NCBI RefSeq assembly: GCF_003721565.1
Contig: NZ_RJJE01000002.1
Location: 434,001-498,000, forward strand
Source: Rufibacter immobilis
GTDB taxonomy: Bacteria > Bacteroidota > Bacteroidia > Cytophagales > Hymenobacteraceae
Direction of reading: 5' to 3'
Length of the DNA stretch: 64,000 nucleotides
Shown here: piece by piece, positions 1 to 8,551 of the stretch
Layout: every line of letters starts with the position of its first letter
How positions within the stretch are numbered: the first letter of the stretch is position 1
Notes under the pieces: generated by a model
Told to the model about the DNA's origin: nothing
The model's input: the letters and a program-made list of their open reading frames with translations, nothing else
Databases searched by the model: none
Made by a program: the position numbers and the translations under genes

Positions 1-297
1 AAATCCCGTTTCAATGTTCTGGGCGGGCACCGTGAGGTAGTAGTTGGTGAGGTCAGGTGAGGTGAAAGCGTTATTCTCGCCACCGGCCTGCTGCAGGGGC
101 GCGTCATAGTTGGGGATGTTCACGGAGCCGCTGAACATGAGGTGTTCAAACAGGTGGGCAAACCCGGTATGTTGTTCGTCTTCATCGCGTGAGCCAACGT
201 TGTAGAGCACGTTCAGGACCGCCAGGGGCGTAGTAGGGTCTTCGTGCACCAGGCAGCGCAGGCCGTTCTCCAGCGTGAATTCTTTGTAGTGGATCAT
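1..297 (-). CDS. M16 family zinc peptidase, N-terminal part (cut by window edge)
   Basis: Reading the minus strand from the ATG at 297 gives 99 codons open to the window edge. The product begins MIHYKEFTLENGLR and contains HLFEHLMF, the inverted HxxEH zinc motif of M16 (pitrilysin/insulinase) peptidases, at about residues 46-53. LYNVGSRDED before it and GGENNAFTSPDLTNYY after it are typical of the family's first catalytic half. M16 proteins usually have a catalytic and an inactive half or form pairs; only the start is visible here. It starts directly without a signal peptide, so a cytoplasmic enzyme or a different true start is possible. It is divergent from the E1 gene, with a palindromic repeat between them. 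Confidence 0.88.
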   Translation of the reverse strand, partial: MIHYKEFTLENGLRCLVHEDPTTPLAVLNVLYNVGSRDEDEQHTGFAHLFEHLMFSGSVNIPNYDAPLQQAGGENNAFTSPDLTNYYLTVPAQNIETGF

Positions 298-384
298 AGG
301 TAACAATAAGTGAGACTGCTCTTTGTAGAGCGTGGTATTCTAACGCGGCCGGGCAAGCGGTGTTACAGTCTGCCGGTGGCGTTT

Positions 385-424
385 CCGTTTAGGGGCTCTT
401 TTTTAGAAAACAGCCCCTAAACGG
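385..424. repeat. GTTTAGGGGC palindrome, copy 1
   Basis: Inverted repeat CCGTTTAGGGGCTC-T6 / AAAACAGCCCCTAAACGG between the divergent M16 and E1 genes. There is a C:C mismatch at the base after GGGGCT that recurs in several other copies. It lies between two gene starts, so it is not serving as a terminator here. Confidence 0.9.
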
Positions 425-505
425 CAAAAGTAAAAATAAGTAGCCTAGTATTTCACCCCTTCATTGATTGCTGTAAATTTACGATTCGCAGAAACCGCGA
501 ATGCC

Positions 506-2485
506 ATGAAATTCAACCGAAAAGACTATACAGACGACGATCTGCTGCATTTGTACCGGGGTATCTTAAAACCTCGCATGATTGAAGAGAAAATGCTGAT
601 TCTGCTGCGGCAGGGCAAGGTGAGCAAGTGGTTCTCCGGCATTGGGCAGGAGGCAATCTCGGTGGGCTCTACCCTGGCGCTGGACGAAGATGAATACATT
701 CTGCCGCTGCACCGCAACCTGGGGGTGTTCACGTGCCGGAATGTGCCATTGGACCGCCTGTTTGCTCAGTTCCAGGGCAAGAGAACCGGTTTCACCAAAG
801 GGCGTGACAGGTCTTTCCACTTCGGGAGCAACGAGCACCACATTGTGGGCATGATCTCGCACCTGGGCCCGCAGCTGGCCGTAGCCGATGGCATTGCCCT
901 GGCGGAGTTGCTGGACAATCGTGAGAAAGTGGCCCTGGTCTACAGCGGCGACGGCGGCGCCAGCGAAGGTGATTTCCATGAGGCCCTGAACGTGGCCGCC
1001 GTGTGGAGCCTGCCGGTCATTTTCATGATTGAGAACAACGGCTACGGCTTATCTACGCCCAGCAATGAGCAGTTCAAGTGCCAGTACTTCATTGACAAAG
1101 GCCCGGCCTACGGCATAGATGCCCTGCAGATAGACGGGAACAATGTGCTGGAGGTGTATGACACCGTTCGGCAGGCGGCCTACAGCATCAGGAAGAACCC
1201 ACGCCCCATGCTCATAGAAGCCATGACCTTTAGAATGCGCGGGCACGAAGAGGCTTCCGGTACCAAATACGTGCCACAGGAGCTGTTTGAGCGCTGGAGC
1301 AAGAAAGACCCGGTAGAGAACTTTGAGAAATACCTGCTGGATGAGAAAGTGCTCACGCCTAAATCACTCGCGGCCATCAGGGAAGAGATAAGGGAAGAGA
1401 TTGAGCGCGGGCTGGAGACCGCCCACGCCACGCCCATGCCTACCCCAGACCCCAAGGAAGAGCTCGCAGATATGTACCAGCCGTTCATCCAGACGGTGAT
1501 TAAGCCCCGCGACAGCGCCCGCTCAGAGCGCCGCTTTGTAGACGCAGTGTCAGACGCCTTGCGCCAAAGCCTGGAGCGCTACCCAGAGCTGGTGATTATG
1601 GGGCAAGACATCGCCGAATACGGTGGGGTATTTAAGGTAACCGAAGGGTTTGTGGAGAAGTTCGGGAAGGAGCGCATCCGCAACACGCCCCTGTGCGAGT
1701 CTGCCATCCTGGGCGTGGGGCTGGGGATGTCTATTCGGAAGAAGAAGTCTGTGGTGGAAATGCAGTTCGCCGATTTTGTGAGTGCCGGTTTTAGCCAGAT
1801 TGTGAATAACCTGGCCAAGAGCCACTACCGCTGGGGCCAGAACGCCGATGTGGTGGTGCGTATGCCCACAGGTGCGGGCGCGGCGGCCGGTCCGTTCCAC
1901 TCCCAGAGCAACGAAGCCTGGTTTTTCCATACGCCCGGCCTCAAAATTGTGTATCCGTCTACCCCCTATGATGCCAAGGGTTTGCTCAACGCCGCCATTG
2001 AAGACCCTAACCCGGTCATGTACTTTGAACACAAGCTGTTGTACCGGTCGCTCACAGAAGCCATCCCAGATGATTACTACACTATTGAGATAGGCCGGGC
2101 CCGGCTGGTGCAGGAAGGCACAGACTTCTCCATCGTGACCTACGGGATGGGCGTGCACTGGGCGAAACAGCTCCTGAACACCATGCCAGACGTAAGCGCC
2201 GATATTCTAGACCTACGTTCGCTCTTACCTTGGGATAAAGAAGCCGTAGGGCAGACGGTGGCCAAAACCGGCCGCGTGATTGTGCTGCACGAAGACACCC
2301 TTACCGGTGGTATAGGTGCCGAAATTGCCGCCTGGATCTCAGAGAACTGCTTTACCCAGCTAGATGGGCCGGTGGTGCGGGTAGGAAGCCTGGACACAGC
2401 CGTGCCTTTCGCGCCGCCGCTGGAGCAGGAGTTCTTGCCCGTGAAACGGTTGCGGGAAAAGGTGGAGGCTTTGCTAAATTTCTAA
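506..2485 (+). CDS. Fused alpha/beta 2-oxoacid dehydrogenase E1 (branched-chain or pyruvate type)
   Basis: Thiamine-diphosphate E1 component that decarboxylates a 2-oxoacid and passes the acyl group to a lipoyl E2. Residues 1-330 are an E1-alpha-like half with the ThDP motif GDGGASEGD at about 148-156 and the closing ENNGYG about 25 residues later. From about residue 340 an E1-beta-like half begins (RRFVDAVSDALRQSL, MGQDIAEYGGVFKVTEGF). Single-chain fusions of this kind are common in Bacteroidota and act like branched-chain 2-oxoacid dehydrogenase E1; the exact substrate cannot be read from sequence. The ATG at 506 is chosen because MKFNRKDYTDDDLLHLYR is the usual family start; an in-frame start at 464 adds 14 unlikely residues. 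No E2 lies beside it. Confidence 0.9.
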   Translation: MKFNRKDYTDDDLLHLYRGILKPRMIEEKMLILLRQGKVSKWFSGIGQEAISVGSTLALDEDEYILPLHRNLGVFTCRNVPLDRLFAQFQGKRTGFTKGRDRSFHFGSNEHHIVGMISHLGPQLAVADGIALAELLDNREKVALVYSGDGGASEGDFHEALNVAAVWSLPVIFMIENNGYGLSTPSNEQFKCQYFIDKGPAYGIDALQIDGNNVLEVYDTVRQAAYSIRKNPRPMLIEAMTFRMRGHEEASGTKYVPQELFERWSKKDPVENFEKYLLDEKVLTPKSLAAIREEIREEIERGLETAHATPMPTPDPKEELADMYQPFIQTVIKPRDSARSERRFVDAVSDALRQSLERYPELVIMGQDIAEYGGVFKVTEGFVEKFGKERIRNTPLCESAILGVGLGMSIRKKKSVVEMQFADFVSAGFSQIVNNLAKSHYRWGQNADVVVRMPTGAGAAAGPFHSQSNEAWFFHTPGLKIVYPSTPYDAKGLLNAAIEDPNPVMYFEHKLLYRSLTEAIPDDYYTIEIGRARLVQEGTDFSIVTYGMGVHWAKQLLNTMPDVSADILDLRSLLPWDKEAVGQTVAKTGRVIVLHEDTLTGGIGAEIAAWISENCFTQLDGPVVRVGSLDTAVPFAPPLEQEFLPVKRLREKVEALLNF

Positions 2486-2493
2486 AACACTCT

Positions 2494-2543
2494 ACTTTCT
2501 GTTTAGGGGCCGTTTTTCTAAAAACGGCCCCTAAACAGAAAGT
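2494..2543. repeat. GTTTAGGGGC palindrome, copy 2 (perfect 24-bp arms)
   Basis: Arms 2494-2517 and 2520-2543 are exactly complementary around a CT loop. The 7 outer bases (ACTTTCT / AGAAAGT) are specific to this copy yet still pair. It starts 9 bases after the E1 stop codon. Confidence 0.95.
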
Positions 2544-2581
2544 AGGCAGCCCTGTTGGCTGAAATACGTATACCTTAACAG

Positions 2582-2878
2582 ATGAGGATGATGAAGTTAC
2601 AGTTCTTGGTTCCCATGGCCCTGGCCACTGGAATACTAGTAGGTGGTTGCAGCGCCAACAGGATTGCCTGCCCAGATGTTACAGGTAAAAAGAAAATCCC
2701 TTTGGTAAGTCTGTTCAAGAAAAACGAGCCCACCCCAGAAGATCAGGCCAATGAAGGCCGCGATATTGGCGGCCGGAACATGGAGTATGACAAAAATGGC
2801 TTATTGACCAAGAAGAAGGTGAAAGTTCCTGCCCCAAAACGGAAAAGGAGCCTTTTGGAGAAAGTGGGGCTAAAATGA
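2582..2878 (+). CDS. Small predicted lipoprotein, unknown function
   Basis: 98 residues. An N-terminal hydrophobic segment ends in a lipobox (ILVGGC, Cys about residue 23), so the mature protein is probably lipidated. The rest is polar with lysine-rich stretches (TGKKKIPLVSLFKKNE, KKKVKVPAPKRKR). I do not recognise a family. Its stop overlaps the start of the next gene by ATGA at 2875-2878, so the two are almost certainly co-translated and probably act together at the envelope. Confidence 0.75.
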   Translation: MRMMKLQFLVPMALATGILVGGCSANRIACPDVTGKKKIPLVSLFKKNEPTPEDQANEGRDIGGRNMEYDKNGLLTKKKVKVPAPKRKRSLLEKVGLK

Positions 2879-3210
2879 AACAGACATTACGCTTTCTTCC
2901 CATGCTGGTAGGTTTGGCATTGGTTTTATTGACGGTAGAACCAGTTGCTGCCCAAACGGAATTTGTATCCCGTAAACAGCACAAGCGGGAAGTACGGAAC
3001 AGCATCAAGGCCGCCAAAAAGGTGGAGACGGATTTTAATGAATCGCACCTTAACATAAGTGCGTACAATCTACGGGATGGCGAAAGCGGCCGTAAGCTGA
3101 AAAAGCAGAAAAAGAAAAACGCGATGCCCATCAGTGAAGATGGAACGGCCGTAACCAAACCTAAGCTTTTCCCTAAAAGGAACGTGCAAGCCAAGGCTAA
3201 AAAGAAATAA
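2875..3210 (+). CDS. Small secreted basic protein, unknown function
   Basis: 111 residues with a clear signal peptide (MKQTLRFLPMLVGLALVLL, cleavage probably after VAAQ at about residue 27). The mature part is strongly basic with runs of lysine (KLKKQKKKN and a KAKKK C-terminus). No family recognised. It overlaps the upstream lipoprotein gene by four bases; the pair may form a periplasmic or surface complex, but that is inference from gene order only. Confidence 0.72.
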   Translation: MKQTLRFLPMLVGLALVLLTVEPVAAQTEFVSRKQHKREVRNSIKAAKKVETDFNESHLNISAYNLRDGESGRKLKKQKKKNAMPISEDGTAVTKPKLFPKRNVQAKAKKK

Positions 3211-3241
3211 AGAGTTCAGAAACAATTATCCAGCAGAAACT

Positions 3242-3580
3242 ATGCAGTGGCACCCTATAACGAACGCAGAGCAGATAGAGCAGATTAAAGAAGAGTCTAA
3301 AGAACGGCCGGTGGTCATCTTCAAGCATAGCACCCAGTGCTCCATTAGCGCCACCGCCAAGAGCCGGCTGGAGCGCCAGTGGGATGATGCAGGGCTGAAT
3401 GCGGTAAAACCTTATTATCTGGACCTGTTAAGCTACCGCCCGGTCTCCAATGAAATTGCCCAATCCTTTAATGTGCGGCATGAGTCGCCTCAGTTATTGC
3501 TCATCAAAGACGGGCAATGCCAGTACCATGGCTCTCACTTAGGCATCAATCTACAGGAAGTGAAGAAAATCGCTTCTTAA
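3242..3580 (+). CDS. ytxJ: Bacillithiol-system redox protein YtxJ family
   Basis: 112-residue thioredoxin-fold protein of the YtxJ family, which is linked phylogenetically to bacillithiol and is thought to act as a monothiol bacilliredoxin. The key feature is VVIFKHSTQCSIS at residues 24-36 with a single active cysteine, C33; the second cysteine of thioredoxins is replaced (TQCSIS rather than CxxC). The later ESPQLLLIKDGQ segment matches the cis-Pro strand of the fold. Length is normal for the family. It lies 31 bases after the small secreted gene and converges on the OsmC gene, with a long hairpin between. Confidence 0.88.
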   Translation: MQWHPITNAEQIEQIKEESKERPVVIFKHSTQCSISATAKSRLERQWDDAGLNAVKPYYLDLLSYRPVSNEIAQSFNVRHESPQLLLIKDGQCQYHGSHLGINLQEVKKIAS

Positions 3581-3587
3581 GAGACAA

Positions 3588-3655
3588 GATATAAAAAATC
3601 CCGCTGTAGGTACTTTGTCTTAAAATAGAGTACCTATAGCGGGATTTTTTATATC
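3588..3655. terminator. Bidirectional terminator between ytxJ and osmC-like gene
   Basis: Two 27-base arms (3588-3614, 3629-3655), complementary except for one G:T position, around a 14-base loop. T6/A6 runs lie near both ends. It sits between convergent genes, as expected of a shared terminator. Confidence 0.88.
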
Positions 3656-3687
3656 TAAACAATTATTTATTACGTTATATATCAGCA

Positions 3688-4095
3688 CTAAACGTAATAA
3701 AAAGACACCGCTTGGGTAATGTCTGGATGAAGACTAAGGGCAACAGGGCAAGTGCGGGCCGCGTTTTCAAGCATGGCTTTTTCCTTGTCTGTGAAAATTC
3801 TGGCCGGCATCATGATCTCTAGCCCTATTTCAGAGATGCGGCGTGGTTCAGCGGCCATTTTTTTGGTGATGGACATGCTCATTCCGGTTAAGTCTATGGC
3901 GTTGCGCTCCGCCACAATGCCCATGATGGTCATCATGCAACTGCCCAGGGCACTGCAAACTAAGTCTGTGGGAGAGTATGCCTCACCACGGCCATTATTG
4001 TCTACTGGGGCGTCTGTCACGATGGTATTGCCCGAGGCCAAGTGCGTTCCCGAGGTGCGTAACTGGCCAGAATATGTTAGTGTCATTGAACTCAT
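3688..4095 (-). CDS. OsmC family peroxiredoxin-like protein
   Basis: 135 residues. OsmC/Ohr proteins reduce organic hydroperoxides in the cytoplasm through two cysteines; here C53 (LGSCMMT) and C116 (RTCPVALS) are in the expected places, followed by the usual C-terminal LHPDI segment. YSPTDLVCSALGSC is the classic helix start. Its closeness to ytxJ suggests a thiol-peroxide defence neighbourhood, though the two genes converge and are not an operon. It is divergent from the outer-membrane protein gene beginning near 4167. Confidence 0.92.
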   Translation of the reverse strand: MSSMTLTYSGQLRTSGTHLASGNTIVTDAPVDNNGRGEAYSPTDLVCSALGSCMMTIMGIVAERNAIDLTGMSMSITKKMAAEPRRISEIGLEIMMPARIFTDKEKAMLENAARTCPVALSLHPDITQAVSFYYV

Positions 4096-4166
4096 TGCCT
4101 TATAATTAAGATTTGCAGGTGCCTGTAAAGTTATTTACTTTTAAACAAAACTTAGCCTTTTGCTCT

Positions 4167-4934
4167 GTGCGCAAATTTCTATCTGTACTTGTTTGTATTT
4201 ACGGACTATCAGTTGGTCTAGCTTCTGCCCAATCTGCTGAAGAAGAGGAAAGCTATTCCCGTGAATTTACCTATGGGCTCAATTTTAACTCCAATGGTGG
4301 GTTATTAGGCGGTGCCATGATCAAACAGGTGTACCACATGGGAGGTAAATGGTACCAATTCTGGGCGTTGGAAGGCGTAGAAGTAAAGCATCCAAAGGAA
4401 AGCCGTGTTCAGAATTATAATACAGGGGCTTCTTATATAAATGGAAAGAGTAATTATCTGTTTGTGCTCCGGCCACAGTACGGGCGTGAATATACTTTTT
4501 TTCGGAAAGCTGCTGAGTCTGGGGTACAGGTAAACGGATTAGTGGCAGCTGGTCCCTCTATTGGAATTATGGCTCCGTACTTTATTGAATATGACAGAAG
4601 CAACTACATTGAGCAGCAAGGTGCCTTGTATTTAGTTGGGCCACTCATCATTAATACAGAGCAGTATGATCCTAATGTACATACAAATAATTTTTTCATT
4701 GTAGGTGCACCAGGTGTGTTCAAAGGCTTGAGCGAACCAAGCTTTAGAGTAGGGGCTAACTTGAAAGCGGGTTTAAGCTTTGAGTATGGCCGCTATATGG
4801 AGAGCGTGACGGGTATAGAGGTAGGGATGTTGGTAGAAGCCTTTGCCGGCGACATGACGCTAATGCCCAATGCTTCCAACCGTAATGCCTTCTTTTCGGT
4901 TTACCTGACTTTATATTACGGTCGCCGCCGTTGA
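4167..4934 (+). CDS. Predicted outer-membrane beta-barrel protein, unknown
   Basis: 255 residues from a GTG start at 4167. This start gives a textbook signal peptide (RKFLSVLVCIYGLSVGLASAQ) followed by an acidic mature start (SAEEEES); an in-frame TTG at 4113 would add 18 residues ahead of it. The mature protein alternates aromatic and polar residues (YGLNFNSNGGLLGGAMIKQVYHMG, FRVGANLKAGLSFEYGRYME) and ends in a short strand (FFSVYLTLYYGRRR), pointing to a small beta barrel. I do not recognise a named family. It lies between divergent osmC-like and the downstream lipA promoter. Confidence 0.75.
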   Translation: MRKFLSVLVCIYGLSVGLASAQSAEEEESYSREFTYGLNFNSNGGLLGGAMIKQVYHMGGKWYQFWALEGVEVKHPKESRVQNYNTGASYINGKSNYLFVLRPQYGREYTFFRKAAESGVQVNGLVAAGPSIGIMAPYFIEYDRSNYIEQQGALYLVGPLIINTEQYDPNVHTNNFFIVGAPGVFKGLSEPSFRVGANLKAGLSFEYGRYMESVTGIEVGMLVEAFAGDMTLMPNASNRNAFFSVYLTLYYGRRR

Positions 4935-4958
4935 ACGATCCTGTCCCTTTGGCTGTTT

Positions 4959-4990
4959 TTTGCCTATCCGCTCCTCACTTAGTACCTTTG
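4959..4990 (+). promoter_or_regulatory. Bacteroidota promoter for lipA
   Basis: TTTG at 4959-4962, a 20-base spacer, then TACCTTTG at 4983-4990 fits the Bacteroidota sigma consensus TTTG-N19-21-TAnnTTTG. The ATG of lipA is only four bases further (4995), so transcription should start at or next to the start codon. Confidence 0.7.
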
Positions 4991-4994
4991 TACC

Positions 4995-5888
4995 ATGGAT
5001 CAATTGATTGCGTTGCCGGTTATTCAACCAGCTGAAGCTCAAACTAAAACCCGTAAGCCAGACTGGCTGCGTGTGAAATTGCCAGTAGGCAAGGAATACG
5101 CTAAAGTCAGACAACTGGTAGATACTTATAAATTACATACCATCTGCGAAAGCGGGAATTGCCCTAACATGGGGGAGTGCTGGGGTGCCGGTACTGCTAC
5201 TTTCATGATTCTGGGCAATGTATGTACCCGTTCCTGTTCTTTCTGTGCCGTGGCTACCGGTCGGCCTAATGAGTATGATCTGGATGAACCCCGCCGCGTA
5301 GCGGAAGCCATACAGCTCATGGGCGTGAAACATGCGGTAATTACTTCGGTAAACCGTGATGAGTTGAAAGACAGAGGCGCCAGCATTTGGCACGAGACTA
5401 TTGTTCAGATCAAAAAGCTTTCTCCTCAGACTACCATTGAAACCCTCATTCCAGATGTGAAAGCAAACTGGGAGGCATTAGAAGTGATGATCTCTGCCGG
5501 GCAGGAAGTAGTTTCCCATAACGTGGAAACAGTGAAGAGCCTTTACCGGCAGGTGCGGCCACAGGCCAAGTATGACCGCAGTCTGGAGCAAATCAGACGC
5601 ATCAAAGAGTATGGTAAGCGCACCAAAACGGGAATCATGCTGGGTTTGGGCGAAACAAAAGATGAGGTCTACGAAGCCATGGATAACTTAGCCGCCAATG
5701 GTTTAGATATCCTTACCTTGGGTCAATACCTGCAACCTACCAAAATGCACCTGGAAGTGGCGGAGTTTATTCATCCAGATTTGTTCGCCCACTATAGAGA
5801 AGAAGGGTTGCGCCGCGGATTGAAGTATGTAGAATCTGGGCCATTGGTGAGATCTTCCTACCACGCAGAACGCCACGTACACGTATAG
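4995..5888 (+). CDS. lipA: Lipoyl synthase
   Basis: Radical-SAM enzyme that inserts two sulfurs into octanoyl groups on lipoyl domains of E2 and GcvH proteins. Both iron-sulfur sites are visible: the auxiliary cluster cysteines C51, C56, C62 ([12 protein letters not shown]) and the radical-SAM CxxxCxxC at C77, C81, C84 (CTRSCSFC). The C-terminal RSSYHAE serine segment that ligates the auxiliary cluster is present. 297 residues is normal. Its product is needed by the 2-oxoglutarate dehydrogenase E2, the E1 fusion's partner E2 and the glycine cleavage system, other parts of which lie in this window. Confidence 0.97.
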   Translation: MDQLIALPVIQPAEAQTKTRKPDWLRVKLPVGKEYAKVRQLVDTYKLHTICESGNCPNMGECWGAGTATFMILGNVCTRSCSFCAVATGRPNEYDLDEPRRVAEAIQLMGVKHAVITSVNRDELKDRGASIWHETIVQIKKLSPQTTIETLIPDVKANWEALEVMISAGQEVVSHNVETVKSLYRQVRPQAKYDRSLEQIRRIKEYGKRTKTGIMLGLGETKDEVYEAMDNLAANGLDILTLGQYLQPTKMHLEVAEFIHPDLFAHYREEGLRRGLKYVESGPLVRSSYHAERHVHV

Positions 5889-5896
5889 GTTTAACC

Positions 5897-5974
5897 AAAA
5901 ATACTACTGCTTTAAAACACGAAGCCCCGCCAAATTATTGGCGGGGCTTCGTGTTTTAAAGCAGTAGTATTTTT
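5897..5974. terminator. Perfect 35-bp inverted repeat after lipA
   Basis: Arms 5897-5931 and 5940-5974 are exactly complementary around AAATTATT. GC-rich base-paired core next to the loop and A/T-runs at the outer ends. It starts 8 bases after the lipA stop. Probably a strong bidirectional terminator, although the arms are longer than a terminator needs. Confidence 0.8.
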
Positions 5975-6335
5975 CTGGGGAAATGAAAAGAATGCGGAAG
6001 AGTTGATGCAGATAGGAATTAGATGAAGGGTAAATTAGCCAGAGGTAGCTTGATAAAGTATATAATACAATGGGCTGGGTGTTTCTTGTTGAATGGAAAT
6101 CAATAGCTTAAGTATTTATACCATAGCTTAGGGTTTATACTTATGCCATGTTTGCTGGCTCAAGTTGCACAATTGATATTGGCTCTTTCTGTAAAATAAG
6201 AGAAGAGTAAGCAAACGCTCTTAATTGCATCTTTTTAACATAGCTGAACTTTTGTGGAAAAGAGAAGTACATGCAGGAGTTCTATCTATATATATGAATA
6301 TCCAATAGTCCCAACATTACTTCCCTTTCTACTTC
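5975..6335. other. AT-rich intergenic stretch upstream of adhesin operon
   Basis: About 360 bases without a plausible gene on either strand. AT-rich with several near-palindromic TATA-like words (for example ATCTATATATATGAATA near 6282). It probably holds the promoter of the ice-binding adhesin operon, but I see no clear TTTG-N20-TAnnTTTG match. Confidence 0.5.
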
Positions 6336-8519
6336 ATGAATAAAATTTTACAACTATTGACAGCGCTTCTTGCTGTTACATTCTCTTCCTATGCCCAAAG
6401 TCAAACACCTCCTTCCTTAGGGGCGGCCCGTGAGTTTGCTGTATTGGGTACCAATGCTGTAACCAGTATTGGCAGTAGCGTTTTATACGGAGATTTAGGC
6501 ACCTCTCCCGGTACTCTCATCACAGGTTTCCCTACCGGTAAAGTAGTGGGGAAAGTGGAAAGTGGCACCACAGTGGCAGCCAATGCCAAAACTGACATAG
6601 TGCGGGTGTACAATGAACTAGGGCAATTCTCTGCTACCCAGAATCTGACAGGTAAAACGTTAGGAGCAGGTTTCTCCTCCAGCAACGCGGCCGTAAGAGG
6701 TACCACTTTGAACCGAGGCGTCTATAAGTTTGACGGTGATGCCCGTATAAGTGGACGATTGAAGTTTGACGGACAGAATAATCCCAATTCTGTATTTGTG
6801 GTTCAGGTTAACGGCAATTTGATCATAGAAGAAGGGTCTGTTATCAATGTATTTAACGCCAGCGCCAATAATGTCTTCTTTCAGGTTACCGGTAATATTC
6901 AGATTGGTGCCGGAGGAATGACGGGTACTCCCTCTAACCTGAGCGGTAACTTTCTGGTACGGAACAATGCGGTATTAAGCTTAGGCACCAGTTTGGTAGG
7001 CCGTATTCTTTCCACAACCGGTGACGTAACCCTCAGCAATAATAATATTTCTTTGCCTGAGCCTATCACTTCCGGGAGCGGTAATGATGATGGAGATGTG
7101 GAGGAGAACGCAACCCTAGAGATTTCAAAAACGGCAAATAGTTCTACCGTCACTTTAGGAGATAATGTGGTATACACCATTAGAGTAACCAATAGAGGGC
7201 CAGAAGATGCCAGCAGTGTAACGGTAGAAGACAAGTTGCCGGCCGGCTTAACGTTGGTGCCACCGGCAGAGGCTGACAGAGGCACATATAACGCCACCAC
7301 TGGCATCTGGACCATTGGGGCCTTGCCAGCCAACCAGACCGCCACTCTACGCATTACAGCTAAAACCACTGCCCTTGGGGAAATAACCAACGTGGCTGTC
7401 ATTGGTGGGGGAGGTAGCTCCAGTGACGTAACCATTTGTGTGCGTCCCGCCAGACCAAATGTGGTAGGAGTAGGGGAAGTGTGCGCTAATGGTTCTGCTA
7501 GCTACACCGTGAGCAATGTGTCTACCGGAGTAACACGTCTAGCCATTGAGGTGCCTGCTAACAGCGGGCTGAGCGTAGAGTCGCAAACGCTGTCGGGCTT
7601 TACCGTCAAAGCGGGCGCTACAACTGCCCCAGGGACTTATACTATTACCGTAATTGCCGTTGTGCCGGGCAATTGCCAGAACAGTCGGGCTTTCCCGGTT
7701 GAACTGGTAGTGGGAGCCACGCCTACAGTACCGGTTATTGCAGCGCCACAAGTTAGTGCATTGTGTTCGGGTACTACATACCAGTACCGTGTGGAGCAGC
7801 CAGTTGCGGGGATTACCTACACCTGGAGTGTTACCGGAACGGGCTGGGAAGTGATAGGTGCGGCCACCGGTACCCAAGTACAGGTGAAAGCCGGTACCGG
7901 AACAGGTAAAGTAACAGTGGTAGCCACTAACGCCTGTGGAACCGCCACCGCTTCTACGCAGGAGGTAACACCGGGTGCTGCACCTGCTATGCCGGTTGTC
8001 ATAGACAACAGCGGGCCATGTACTGGCTTAACTTATTCAATCTCTAATCCAACTGCTGGTTTGGTGTACACTTGGACCGCGCCCGCAGGCTTCACCTTTG
8101 CAGACAACAGTACAACCGCCACCGGTACTAGCGTGACCCTGAAATCTAGCAACGCAAACGCGACAGGAACTCTAACGGTAACAGCTGGCAATACAGTTGG
8201 CGCCGCTTGCCCAAGCAGTGCCGCCTCTGTAGAAGTAAACGCTTCGGCGGCGGGTAGTGAGATAGTAATCCCTACCGTGTTCAGCCCTAACGGCGACAAT
8301 ATCAATGACACTTGGGTAATCAAAAACCTCCTCAACTTCCCAGACAATGACCTGGCGCTCTACAACCGTTGGGGCAACGAGATCTACAAAACCAAAGGCT
8401 ATAAGAACGACTGGCGCGCTACAGGCCTGGAAGAAGGTACCTATGTGTATGTGCTGCGCGTGAGAGGCTGCGATGGCAAAGAGCAGGTGTTCAGAGGAAT
8501 GGTACAGGTAGTTCGCTAA
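6336..8519 (+). CDS. DUF3494 ice-binding-type adhesin with T9SS type B sorting domain
   Basis: 727-residue secreted protein. Order: signal peptide (1-20, ending SSYAQ); a DUF3494 ice-binding-like domain (about 27-245: LGAAREFAVLGTNAVTS, GDLGTSPGT, FVVQVNGNLII, VFFQVTGNIQIG, VGRILSTTGDVTL); a DUF11 repeat (about 260-365: LEISKTANSSTVTLGDNVVY); several PKD/Ig-like segments rich in T and G; and a C-terminal gliding-type (CHU_C) domain (IPTVFSPNGDNINDTW, LYNRWGNEIY) that targets proteins to type IX secretion. DUF3494 proteins bind ice or act as adhesins; the extra repeats make an extended surface fibre. First gene of a tight operon with PorP/SprF and OmpA-PD40 genes. Confidence 0.9.
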   Translation: MNKILQLLTALLAVTFSSYAQSQTPPSLGAAREFAVLGTNAVTSIGSSVLYGDLGTSPGTLITGFPTGKVVGKVESGTTVAANAKTDIVRVYNELGQFSATQNLTGKTLGAGFSSSNAAVRGTTLNRGVYKFDGDARISGRLKFDGQNNPNSVFVVQVNGNLIIEEGSVINVFNASANNVFFQVTGNIQIGAGGMTGTPSNLSGNFLVRNNAVLSLGTSLVGRILSTTGDVTLSNNNISLPEPITSGSGNDDGDVEENATLEISKTANSSTVTLGDNVVYTIRVTNRGPEDASSVTVEDKLPAGLTLVPPAEADRGTYNATTGIWTIGALPANQTATLRITAKTTALGEITNVAVIGGGGSSSDVTICVRPARPNVVGVGEVCANGSASYTVSNVSTGVTRLAIEVPANSGLSVESQTLSGFTVKAGATTAPGTYTITVIAVVPGNCQNSRAFPVELVVGATPTVPVIAAPQVSALCSGTTYQYRVEQPVAGITYTWSVTGTGWEVIGAATGTQVQVKAGTGTGKVTVVATNACGTATASTQEVTPGAAPAMPVVIDNSGPCTGLTYSISNPTAGLVYTWTAPAGFTFADNSTTATGTSVTLKSSNANATGTLTVTAGNTVGAACPSSAASVEVNASAAGSEIVIPTVFSPNGDNINDTWVIKNLLNFPDNDLALYNRWGNEIYKTKGYKNDWRATGLEEGTYVYVLRVRGCDGKEQVFRGMVQVVR

Positions 8520-8551
8520 GGCAGGTTTTAATACCCTAATCTCAAGTAGAA

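Noticed and set aside
1550-2158. 202-residue minus-strand frame inside the E1 gene
   Set aside because: Opposite-strand shadow of a conserved enzyme; His/Pro-rich low-complexity translation.
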